Assembly (NCBI RefSeq): GCF_002849225.1
Contig: NZ_PKMC01000002.1
Location: 372,001-436,000, forward strand
From: Actinomyces sp. UMB0138
GTDB taxonomy: Bacteria; Bacillota; Negativicutes; Veillonellales; Veillonellaceae
Direction: 5' to 3'
DNA length: 64,000 nucleotides
Made by a program: the position numbers and the translations under genes
In this document: in pieces, positions 53,101 to 60,027 of the stretch
How positions within the stretch are numbered: the first letter of the stretch is position 1
Layout: each line of letters opens with the position of its first letter
The notes under the pieces: model-generated
Database searches by the model: none
The model's input: only the letters and a program-made list of their open reading frames with translations
What the model was told of the DNA's origin: nothing

Positions 53101-54195
53101 ATGTCTCTGCTGAAGAAAGTAGTGGCAATTGGTGCGTTGGTGGCAATGCCGCTGACTCTGACGGCTTGCGGGGCAAACCAGGCGAGCGAAAAGCCCTCAC
53201 CGTCAGCAACACAGACCGAGTCCAAGACTCGCACCGTGACCGATGTGGACGGCACCAAAGTTGAAATTCCCGCCCAGCCGAAACGCATTGCAGACCTGTG
53301 GCACGCCAACAACCAGGTGGTGTTGCTTCTGGGAGGCGCGGACAAGCTGGTAGCAACCACCAAACAGGTACAGGCGCTGCCCTGGTTCGCCAAGGTGTAC
53401 CCGAACATCTCGAAGCTGCCCGCTCCCGCGGCAAAGACCGACCTGAACATGGAAGAACTGCTAGCGGCAAAGCCCGAGGTCGTACTTGCTTCCGATAAGG
53501 AGCAGGTCGAGGCCGTGCGCGCCAAGGGCATCCCCGCAGTTCACGTTGAGTTCCAAAACTTTGCGGACATGAACAAAGTCATCGACATTACCGCTGACGT
53601 GCTGGGGACTGCCGAGGCCAAAGAGAGAGCCGCAGCCTTCCACAAGTATCTAAACAAGAATCTGAACCTGGTTAGGGATCACCTGAAAGACGTTGCTGAC
53701 TCGGACAAGCCCTCCGTGCTGCACATTGTTGGTGGGGATGATCTGACTAAGGTTGACGGTTCAGATTCCTTGATCGGCGAATGGATGAAGGCTACCGGTC
53801 TGAAGAATTCTCTGGACAACGTCGAAAACATGCAGGAAGTAACCCTGGAGCAGATCATTGGTTCCAACCCTGACGCCATCATCATCGGCGGCGGGAAGGC
53901 ACAGGCCGGTGTGGATCAGATCAAGTCTGACCCGGCATGGGCCGGCGTGAAGGCGGTAGCTGACGACAAGATCATCAAGAACCCGGTCGGCACCTTCAAC
54001 TGGGATCGTTACTCTGCTGAAGAAGCACTGCAGATCCTGTGGTCGGCGAAGACCTTCTACCCGGACAAGTTCAAAGATGTTGATCTGGTGGCGGAGACGC
54101 AGAAGTTCTACAAGGACTTTTACGGATATGACCTGAGCAAAGATGATGCTCAGCGCATAATCGACGGCCAGGCCCCTGAAGGTGCCGCCAAGTAA
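53101..54195 (+). CDS. ABC transporter substrate-binding lipoprotein (MolA/FepB-like)
   Basis: 364 residues from ATG 53101 with GAAAGG upstream. The signal peptide ends in LTAC (lipobox). Residues after it form a class III (TroA/BtuF-like) binding fold: TVTDVDGTKVEIPAQPKRI, MEELLAAKPEVVLAS and the late NPVGTFNWDRYSAEEALQIL. The ligand may be molybdate/tungstate, as for MolA, or an iron chelate or heme; no ligand residue decides this. A terminator follows. Confidence 0.85.
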   Translation: MSLLKKVVAIGALVAMPLTLTACGANQASEKPSPSATQTESKTRTVTDVDGTKVEIPAQPKRIADLWHANNQVVLLLGGADKLVATTKQVQALPWFAKVYPNISKLPAPAAKTDLNMEELLAAKPEVVLASDKEQVEAVRAKGIPAVHVEFQNFADMNKVIDITADVLGTAEAKERAAAFHKYLNKNLNLVRDHLKDVADSDKPSVLHIVGGDDLTKVDGSDSLIGEWMKATGLKNSLDNVENMQEVTLEQIIGSNPDAIIIGGGKAQAGVDQIKSDPAWAGVKAVADDKIIKNPVGTFNWDRYSAEEALQILWSAKTFYPDKFKDVDLVAETQKFYKDFYGYDLSKDDAQRIIDGQAPEGAAK

Positions 54196-54216
54196 ATAGC
54201 GGTAAGAAGTTATTTG

Positions 54217-54257
54217 CCCCGGATCGTCCCTGCACAGGGGGCGGTCCGGGGTTTTAT
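54217..54257 (+). terminator. Terminator of the FecCD-type transporter operon
   Basis: CCCCGGAtCGtCCC (54217-54230) pairs with the GGGgCGgTCCGGGG segment ending at 54252; TTTTATT follows. Confidence 0.8.
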
Positions 54258-54508
54258 TCGGCTAACTGCCTGAAGATCGAGGGCAGTACCTGAAGCATTA
54301 CGGCTAGGGTGTCTTTTATTCCCCCAGTCGAAGAGGGCGAATTCGCTATTACCGTTCCTGCTGTGCAGATTGTGGTCACGCCGACTAGGCCACGCGATAG
54401 GCCGGCTAGGGCGTGCCGAAAATCTGCTGCCCGTTCCGCAACTACTACGGGGGCAGCGCAGTTGTATCCGGCATCGGATAGTAGCCGGGTGGCAAGGGCG
54501 GCACCCAC
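54254..54508 (-). pseudogene. mogA/moaB remnant with internal deletion
   Basis: The 84 codons read like pieces of a MogA-type protein: [15 protein letters not shown] then VVVAERAADFRHAL, GLVGVTTICTAGT and then, out of its normal distance, NSPSSTGGIKDTLAVML. The N-terminal SDR motif and the central TGGTG...DVTPEA region are gone; TGG of TTGGTG reads TAG. An in-frame TAA lies three codons upstream of the first GTG. It abuts the narG remnant, and an intact MogA domain exists in the fusion at 44522. Confidence 0.7.
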
Positions 54509-54514
54509 AATTCG

Positions 54515-54658
54515 TTAACCCGGATCCTGCTGAAGCCAGCCCACCTGATCGGTGGCTACGGGCATACCACCTACGGTTTTAACTACATTGGCCCAACCGG
54601 AAACTAGCGTGACGAAGTAGCAATACTTCGCCTCCGTAGCCAGGAGGTGCAGTTCTAA
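54515..54658 (+). pseudogene. narG: narG 3'-end remnant (nitrate reductase alpha subunit)
   Basis: From 54518 the frame reads [14 protein letters not shown], then [10 protein letters not shown], then an in-frame TAG at 54605-54607, then RDEVAILRLRSQEVQF and TAA. This is the C terminus of NarG (TRML-KP-HMIGGY ... FNYYGP-G--RDE ... R-QEV). All the rest of the 1,200-residue subunit is missing. The stop overlaps the narH start as TAATG, the original operon layout. Confidence 0.8.
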
Positions 54659-54999
54659 TGAAGGTCATGGCACAAATTGCCATGGTCATGAACCTGGACA
54701 AATGCATCGGATGCCACACCTGTTCTGTCACCTGTAAGCAGGCGTGGACCAACCGTGACGGGACGGAGTACATCTGGTTTAACAACGTGGAAACAAAACC
54801 CGGCATCGGCTACTCGAAGCGCTGGGAAGACCAGGAAAAGTACCGGGGTAGGTGGAAGCTCAAACACGGCAAATTGACCCCGAGCCTGGGTGGGCGCGCC
54901 CACCTCTTGTCGACCATCTTCGCCAACCCGCGCATGCCCGGCCTGCAGGATCACTACGAGCCGTGGACCTATGAGTACGAGAAGTTAACGACTTACCAT
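54658..54999 (+). pseudogene. narH: narH 5'-end remnant (nitrate reductase beta subunit)
   Basis: About 113 codons of NarH remain: MNLDKCIGCHTCSVTCKQ, with three of the four cysteines of the first cluster region visible, then WFNNVETKPG, LLSTIFANP and DHYEPWTYEYEKL. The family has about 500 residues with four clusters. After EKLTT the frame runs out of homology into the narJ tail. AGGAGGT precedes the ATG. The frame stays open by chance to 55656, so an automatic call may show one 332-residue hybrid protein. Confidence 0.85.
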
Positions 55000-55028
55000 T
55001 CCCAACCTTCCCGGAGGCTATCCGATGA
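54993..55028 (+). pseudogene. narJ: narJ 3'-tail remnant (nitrate reductase chaperone)
   Basis: In the frame ending at TGA 55026-55028 the last codons read PFPTFPEAIR, fitting a NarJ tail, and the stop overlaps the narI ATG (ATGA). About ten codons survive; a deletion joined them to narH. The identity rests mainly on position between narH and narI. Confidence 0.45.
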
Positions 55029-55656
55029 ACGCACTAGAGATTTTTTGTTGGGGAATCTTCCCCTATATCTGCATGAGCCTGTGCATCGGCGGATTGGCGT
55101 GGCGGTGGTGTCACGACCAGTTCGGATGGACTTCACGCTCCTCCCAGCTGCACGAATCTACCCTGCTGCGACTCGGATCGCCGCTGTGATGACGGTAGCC
55201 GGTTTGTTCATTCTGCTCTACCGCCGCTTCCGTGTGCGGGGCGTGCGCGAGGCAACGACGCGTGCCGACAAGATCATGTACGTGTTCCTCACCATCCCCA
55301 TTCTGCTCGGAGCATGGGCGACACTGTACAACCAGGTGTTCGGCCAGTCCCCGGCAGGAGCGGCCGGCTACGACTACCGCGAAACCATATCGCCGTGGCT
55401 GCGATCGCTGTTTTACTTCCACCCCAAGGTGTCACTAATGGCAGACGTGCCCGTCAGCTTCAAAATGCACATTGTTGCGGGATTCTTATTGTTTGCGCTG
55501 CTGCCACTGACCAGGCTCGTGCACATATTTAGCGCCCCGATGGGGTATACGACCAGGCCATACGTGGTGTACCGGTCGCGTGAACCGCACATTTCGGCCG
55601 CCAAACCCGCGCGCGGTTGGGACAAGCCGCGTACCGCCCAGCGCTTCGAGGAATGA
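55025..55656 (+). pseudogene. narI: narI remnant with internal deletion and frameshift (nitrate reductase gamma subunit)
   Basis: From ATG 55025 the N terminus reads IFCWGIFPYICMSLC, RWCHDQFGWTSRSSQLHES and LLRLGSPL, then TGA at 55187-55189. The rest continues in another frame from 55189: VAGLFILLYRRFRVRGVRE, ITIPILLGAWATLYNQV-like, PKVSLMADVPVSFKMHIV, TRLVHIFSAPMGY and the usual Arg/Pro-rich tail. Comparison with NarI shows that about 45 codons with the second helix and a heme-ligand His are gone. The product cannot be a working cytochrome b. Confidence 0.85.
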
Positions 55657-55679
55657 TCGACCGACCGCGATGTCCGCTA

Positions 55680-56528
55680 CTAGATGCCGCGCAGCTGGCG
55701 GCGCACGTCCTCGGGAAGGGCAGCTAACGCTTCGGTGGGCATCGCGGCGGTGAATGGGTGTTGCTCCCGGTAGGCACACATGCGGCACAGCTCGCCCTCG
55801 GCAGCCGGGTGCGGGTTCTTGCATTTCTCGCAGGGCTGGAGCTGCTCGCCGTCCTGCTGGGTGGCCGTGAAAGAGGTCAAGGCAGTAGCCCCCTGCTCGT
55901 CCGCTACGGAACGATTCGGACAGTAGTGTGCGGCCACCTGGCAGGCCGGGCAGAGGGCGCGAAAGTTGGTGGCGGCGGCCCGGGCCGTAAAGTTGCGGTC
56001 GGCATTTGCCGGGCACTTCTCAATCAGTGTGGCACAGGTGGAACAGCGTAGGCAGTGCAGGGCGTCGGCCTCGGAAAAATCGGTGGGCCGGAAGATGGCG
56101 TGCGCTGTGGCCAGGTCGTGAAAGGCTTCAAAGCTGCGCCAAGAATTACTGGCCGAAATGGTGAGCGCCGAATCGGAGCGGGTCGGCAGCAGAGTGCGGC
56201 GCGGAACCAGCCCGGTGGCCACATCCATTATCTGTGGGCGGCGGCTGGCTCGCTCGGGTGGGGCGAAAGGGAGCACCAATTCGCCCAGGACAGCCTGCAA
56301 GCCCGGCAGCGGAGCACAGGTCGAGCAGGGGTAAAGTTGCAGGTAGGAGGCTCCCTGTACCAGAAGTTGCGCGGCTTGGGGCGCAGTCAGGTCCTGGGCA
56401 TGTCCGGGAAGAATAAGGCCAGCATCCTTCTTGCCAAGGGCGGGTACGGCAGCATCCTTGCAAAACAGCACTAGGTTTTCCACCGGGTCAGCTGCGGCCA
56501 ACCACTGCAACGCCGGGCGTAGATCCAT
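55680..56528 (-). CDS. Cysteine-rich probable iron-sulphur or zinc protein of the Dms/Tor neighbourhood
   Basis: 282 residues, no membrane helix. Cys clusters are CSTC near residue 93, CLRCSTCATLIEKCP near 158-172 (ferredoxin-like CxxCxxCx6C), CPACQVAAHYCP, CEKCKNPHP and CRMCAYREQH. The first could hold a [4Fe-4S] cluster, the last groups resemble zinc ribbons. I do not know the family. It follows two TorD-like genes with almost no spacing, so a role in maturing or feeding electrons to a molybdoenzyme is likely by context only. Confidence 0.75.
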   Translation of the reverse strand: MDLRPALQWLAAADPVENLVLFCKDAAVPALGKKDAGLILPGHAQDLTAPQAAQLLVQGASYLQLYPCSTCAPLPGLQAVLGELVLPFAPPERASRRPQIMDVATGLVPRRTLLPTRSDSALTISASNSWRSFEAFHDLATAHAIFRPTDFSEADALHCLRCSTCATLIEKCPANADRNFTARAAATNFRALCPACQVAAHYCPNRSVADEQGATALTSFTATQQDGEQLQPCEKCKNPHPAAEGELCRMCAYREQHPFTAAMPTEALAALPEDVRRQLRGI

Positions 56529-57191
56529 TTATAGCTCGGTTTCAGAGGGCCCAGCAGTGGCCGGATCTAAGGTAGTGGCTGCCTCAGCTAGGCTGGCGGC
56601 TTCCTTCACCAAAGCTGCGGCCAGTTCTACAGCGGCCTTATACGTTGGGGAGGCGGACTGCGTGCGCACTCCGCCCACCACGTCTACAGCCAGCGGGCCA
56701 GTGTAGCGGTCTACGAAGGTTTGCAATGTGCCCCCAGTTTGGTGGGCGTCCGGGGCTTCGCCCTCGCGCCAAAGCCCCGCAAGGAAAGTCGCAAGGTGAC
56801 CGATGAACGCCAGCTGCGTGGCAAAATGCGCTGGGGGTAGCGAGGGCGTTGGCGCGGCAAAGCCGAACTTGCTGTACAGGGCGGGCAAGGCCGCATCCGG
56901 GTCCTGGCCCAACAAGGATACGCGGCCCAAAGGCCCGAACAGGCGGGCGTACTCGTTTGAAAGGTCGCGTCCGTGCTCGTGCTCGTTCTCTAAGATGGCT
57001 GCCGCCTGGACTGACTGTTCGTCCCGCAGCGGCCACATGCGCAGAAGCGCGGGATTGGAAAGGTTTTCCAACAGGCCGCGGTCAGGCATGGCTGCGAAAA
57101 TCTTGTGCAGTACAGAAGCTGCGGTGCCGACGCGCACTCCGCGGCTGGTGATATCTTCCGCGGCTGGGGTAGTGAATGGGTCGAAAGCCAT
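56529..57191 (-). CDS. TorD/DmsD-like molybdoenzyme chaperone (1)
   Basis: 220 residues from the ATG at 57191, which shares a base with the preceding stop (TAATG). It is all-helical, with ENEHEHGRDLSNEYARLFGPLGRVSLLGQDP matching the TorD/NarJ pattern (Y-x-x-L-F-x-x-G and, further on, E). Such chaperones bind twin-arginine signals and help insert Mo-cofactor. It is directly followed by the Cys-rich gene. The upstream gene is of the same superfamily. Confidence 0.75.
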   Translation of the reverse strand: MAFDPFTTPAAEDITSRGVRVGTAASVLHKIFAAMPDRGLLENLSNPALLRMWPLRDEQSVQAAAILENEHEHGRDLSNEYARLFGPLGRVSLLGQDPDAALPALYSKFGFAAPTPSLPPAHFATQLAFIGHLATFLAGLWREGEAPDAHQTGGTLQTFVDRYTGPLAVDVVGGVRTQSASPTYKAAVELAAALVKEAASLAEAATTLDPATAGPSETEL

Positions 57192-57925
57192 TACAGCTGG
57201 TCCTTCCACGAAATCGGGTTGTCCTCGATCTTCACCGGTTCGGGTGCGGGAGTAGAAGCACATCCGCAGTTTTCACCGCAACCGCAGGCTGGTGAATACC
57301 CATCCTGTTGGAGGGCATTTTGCCACTGTGCCAGGGTGCCGCAGGTAAGTTTCTGGACGCCGGTAAGCCAGTGGGTAGTGGCGGCCTCGGCTGCGCTGGC
57401 AAGCATCTGTGGGGCCCAGGCAGCTACGTGCTCGAAAGTAAAGGCAGCTGCCAAGTCGAGGGCGGCCTGTGCGCGTTCGGGCTGGTTCGCATCCAGTTCG
57501 TCGAGGACGGCCAGGGTGGCCTTGGAGAGGAAATCTAGTTCTAGGCCAATGTGGTCATCCGGGTCGTGGCCCATGCGGGGAGCCTCGTAGCCGAGCGCCG
57601 CATAAAACTTCCTCACCTGCAATGTCTGTTCGTCGAAGACTAGGCCGTCAGTACCGCGGTGAACGGATTCGTAGGGTGCAACCTTGGCGCCGGCAGCTAT
57701 ACCGTAAACCTCATTTTGATCCGCCCATCTAGCGTCTTCGTCCTCGTCCGTGCTATGGGAGATTTCGCGGGCTCCGTCTTTGGTGTCTCCTTCTAGGGGC
57801 AGAGGCCACTGACCGATCATGTTCCGCATAGAGGAGGCCGTGTCGTCCTTGGCGGGTTGCAGGTGCAAAGAGGCAAGCACGGCAAAAGCCGCGCTGAAAG
57901 CATCAAGCTTATTGACGTCGAGCAT
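57191..57925 (-). CDS. TorD/DmsD-like molybdoenzyme chaperone (2) with Cys-rich tail
   Basis: 244 residues. APYESVHRGTDGLVFDEQTLQVRKFYAALGYEAP and DPDDHIGLELDFLSK are the signature stretches of the TorD family (YESV and DHI...EL). The C-terminal tail CGCGENCGC is not common in TorD and could bind a metal. It overlaps the next chaperone gene by 1 bp. No catalytic molybdoenzyme subunit is adjacent in the window. Confidence 0.85.
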   Translation of the reverse strand: MLDVNKLDAFSAAFAVLASLHLQPAKDDTASSMRNMIGQWPLPLEGDTKDGAREISHSTDEDEDARWADQNEVYGIAAGAKVAPYESVHRGTDGLVFDEQTLQVRKFYAALGYEAPRMGHDPDDHIGLELDFLSKATLAVLDELDANQPERAQAALDLAAAFTFEHVAAWAPQMLASAAEAATTHWLTGVQKLTCGTLAQWQNALQQDGYSPACGCGENCGCASTPAPEPVKIEDNPISWKDQL

Positions 57926-58136
57926 AGGATCCTATCGTTGGTATATAGCGGTCGACCCAGGTAACTGGCGGGGTGCCGCTGCTCCTGGGAAGCTGCATAG
58001 GTACCATGATAAGGGGTTATGCCCGACCAGTCTGTTAGCAGTAGGTGCTTTCGTCTGCGGCTGACAGATTTGGTTATCTTTGGGGTAGTTTCGAAGGTGC
58101 AGCTAGGAAGGGTAGGCATTTAAGACGCCTAGTAGG

Positions 58137-58598
58137 CTACCTATCTTGAGCCTCTTTGAACATGTCACTTGCGAAGACACGCATCGATTCCGAGTGGGGT
58201 TGGCCTGTGGGCAGCTCCCGCCAGGGTCGGATGAAGATTGCCTCTAGCGTAAGTGTCAGTGGATACGCCGAGGCGACGAGCAGCGCTGGGGACAGGGGTG
58301 CTATAAACGTGTTGGCGAGGGCGAAGCCTCCAAAGCAAGCAATCCCAATTCCCGCTAGAAAGCACCATTTTGTACCTAGTTTGCGGCGGTGCGCCATATA
58401 AATTAGTGTGGCTTCGACGGATTCTGTGGCGGCCATGATCGCTATGTAGGTTGCCCACAGTGTCGCGAAGCTTATCTTGTGTGCGCCAAAAGTCAGATTT
58501 ATAGCAGTGATGATGAAGCCCATAGGAAGCATGGCGAACAAGCCGAATACCACATGGGTTATCACGTAGTCAGAGAATTTTCGGTTAGGTTTTCTCAA
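58137..58598 (-). CDS. Four-helix membrane protein, paralogue A (possible immunity-type protein)
   Basis: 153 residues from TTG 58598, with GAAAGAA upstream. Four hydrophobic segments span most of the chain. It is paralogous to the upstream gene: INLTFGAHKIS, AATESVEATLIY and GTKW here match INLILGTHKIT, ATESFASILLY and GTKW there. The Cys, Arg-rich tail is cytosolic by the charge rule. No family recognised. It closes the operon that begins with the secreted protein at 59696, and the DNA is AT-richer than the flanks. Confidence 0.7.
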   Translation of the reverse strand: MRKPNRKFSDYVITHVVFGLFAMLPMGFIITAINLTFGAHKISFATLWATYIAIMAATESVEATLIYMAHRRKLGTKWCFLAGIGIACFGGFALANTFIAPLSPALLVASAYPLTLTLEAIFIRPWRELPTGQPHSESMRVFASDMFKEAQDR

Positions 58599-58630
58599 AA
58601 TACGTTTCTTTCGAGGGCGAAGCGGTTTTC

Positions 58631-59143
58631 TTAGTACCGCTCATCGGAGTCGGTATCGGAGTCTGACTGGAAGTGCTCGCGGGTCATTACTTTAGTTTCT
58701 TCCCACTTTTGGTGTACCTCAGTGCGGGATAGGTCCGTATCCCACGGCTTCATGGTAAGGATCTCAACTAGAGAAAGAACCGGATAAATGATCGCCATTA
58801 CGGCTGTTGCGTTGATGTCCTTACTGGCGAACCACGCGATTATGAGGCTAATGGCCAGGGAAAACAAGACTGTTGCGAAATAATTCCACTTTGTTCCAGG
58901 TTGGGTACTGTGGTATCGCTGCTGCAACGTATAGAGCAAAATTGAGGCAAAGCTTTCGGTCGCGATGGCAATTATTATGTACCCAGGTACAAAGTTCTCT
59001 GCGGTAATCTTATGCGTACCTAAAATCAGATTTATTAGAGCGAAAACTGCCAACGCTGTAATTGTCTTTATTGCGCCTATAAATAGATGTCCGGCAAGGA
59101 CGTGCTGGAACTCAATTTGGTCAGGATTCTGGTTCTTAAACAT
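58631..59143 (-). CDS. Four-helix membrane protein, paralogue B (possible immunity-type protein)
   Basis: 170 residues with four membrane segments and an acidic Asp/Ser-rich C-terminal tail (SDSDTDSDE). Paralogue of the gene at 58137, 32 bp downstream. It begins 12 bp after the stop of the split secreted protein. Paired membrane proteins right after a secreted peptide gene recall toxin-immunity or bacteriocin self-protection loci, but the family is unknown to me. Confidence 0.7.
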   Translation of the reverse strand: MFKNQNPDQIEFQHVLAGHLFIGAIKTITALAVFALINLILGTHKITAENFVPGYIIIAIATESFASILLYTLQQRYHSTQPGTKWNYFATVLFSLAISLIIAWFASKDINATAVMAIIYPVLSLVEILTMKPWDTDLSRTEVHQKWEETKVMTREHFQSDSDTDSDERY

Positions 59144-59155
59144 TGCTGCCTCGTT

Positions 59156-59425
59156 TTAAGAAAAACAAGCTTTCTTTACCGCATCTAATCCTAAGATGCC
59201 CTCAATAATACTTACCGCATCCTCACCTATCTCGGCTGCAGCGCTACCGCTAGCTATCGCATAATAGATTCCGCGCAAGCCGCCCCAGAGTGCTCTCGCT
59301 TTCTTCAACCAAGAAATTACTTTCGCGATTGGAATGCCATATTGGAGTACGGTAGCAGCTACCTGCGATGCGCAAAGGGCCCAGTTAGTCGCCGTAACGG
59401 CTCGGGAGATGCCAACAGTGTTCAC
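59156..59425 (-). CDS. C-terminal half of a split secreted protein (frameshifted)
   Basis: 89 codons from GTG 59425. The product is rich in Ala, Gly and Ile with amphipathic helices (VAATVLQYGIPIAKVISWLK, then LWGGLRGIYYAIASG) and two cysteines (WALCAS and the terminal KKACFS) that could form a disulphide. The GTG has a Shine-Dalgarno directly abutting it, too close to work well. Removing one copy of the 16-bp repeat fuses this frame with the upstream gene: KGVNT then VGISR. I read it as the mature part of one 174-residue precursor. Confidence 0.6.
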   Translation of the reverse strand: MNTVGISRAVTATNWALCASQVAATVLQYGIPIAKVISWLKKARALWGGLRGIYYAIASGSAAAEIGEDAVSIIEGILGLDAVKKACFS

Positions 59426-59450
59426 TCCTTTAAGTGTTCACTCCTTTAAG
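59417..59450. repeat. 16-bp tandem duplication that splits the secreted-protein gene
   Basis: GTGTTCACTCCTTTAA occurs twice head to tail (59418-59433 and 59434-59449), with one matching base on each side. Sixteen is not a multiple of three, so the duplication shifts the frame and creates the TAA at 59430-59432. Loss of one unit by slippage would restore a single open frame. Confidence 0.9.
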
Positions 59451-59696
59451 CGCATTTCTCACAGCTGCCGCTACCTTAGGATTAGATGGGTTCCCGTTCT
59501 TTATGTCTTCAGGTAGCGAATCTAGTACGCTGATAATCCTATTTAAAATCTGGTCGGCTACCTGTGAAGTGGTTGTGACGGTAGTGGTCCTGGCCGGACT
59601 AGGCTCTGCCGAAGTTGCGTTAGAAGGTGCGGCGATAGAGAAGGGCACCGTTATTGCGAGTAAAGTTCCGATGCCTAAGCGGATCGATGGTCTCAT
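59430..59696 (-). CDS. Secreted protein, N-terminal half (signal peptide plus pro-region)
   Basis: 88 residues from ATG 59696, with GGAGAGG 5 bp upstream; a longer frame to 59765 runs through the promoter. Residues 1-30 are a Sec signal peptide (MRPSIRLGIGTLLAITV, then a likely Ala-x-Ala-like site near NATSA-EP). A Thr/Ser/Pro-rich stretch and a short helical region follow. The reading frame ends in the 16-bp tandem repeat. It leads the operon 59696-58137. Confidence 0.7.
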   Translation of the reverse strand: MRPSIRLGIGTLLAITVPFSIAAPSNATSAEPSPARTTTVTTTSQVADQILNRIISVLDSLPEDIKNGNPSNPKVAAAVRNALKGVNT

Positions 59697-59736
59697 ATTC
59701 CTCTCCTTCGAGGTGTGAAAGTGCGCTTCGCCGCAC

Positions 59737-59765
59737 ACAATACGCATCATAGAGTAGCTGCGCAA
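59737..59765 (-). promoter_or_regulatory. Promoter of the secreted-protein operon
   Basis: On the minus strand TTGCGC (59760-59765) and TATTGT (59737-59742) are 17 bp apart. The upstream stretch 59766-59970 is very AT-rich and shows no gene. Confidence 0.5.
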
Positions 59766-59970
59766 GAAAAAGATATTTTTGAGTAGCTAGATTAAGGTGC
59801 CATTAAGGAATGTGAAAAATAGATTAACACACAAGATCGCTCTGACTCAGGTAAATATTCATATTTTTAATATTGGCCAATAAAATGACTAGGAAAATTA
59901 AATTTAAAACTTCTTGCCATTTGCTATTGCGCCGGAGCCGTAGGCCTTGCCGGCCTCTGCTTGTACATGT

Positions 59971-60008
59971 AAAAACCCGGGCCAGATGCGACTGCAACCG
60001 ACCCGGGT
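59971..60008 (-). terminator. Terminator of the dmsBC operon
   Basis: ACCCGGG (59975-59981) pairs with CCCGGGT (60002-60008); on the minus strand TTTTT follows. It separates dmsC from the AT-rich insert. Confidence 0.8.
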
Positions 60009-60027
60009 AGGAGCTGTCGTTTGCTCG

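Noticed and set aside
54658..55656. One 332-residue protein with an N-terminal ferredoxin domain and C-terminal membrane part
   Set aside because: The middle third has no homology and the ends are NarH and NarI pieces in a chance common frame; the NarI head lies in another frame and ends in TGA. It is a decayed operon, not a fusion protein.
57817..58119. A 100-codon open frame overlapping the TorD chaperone start
   Set aside because: It overlaps a clear TorD gene in another frame and has no start signal or protein features.
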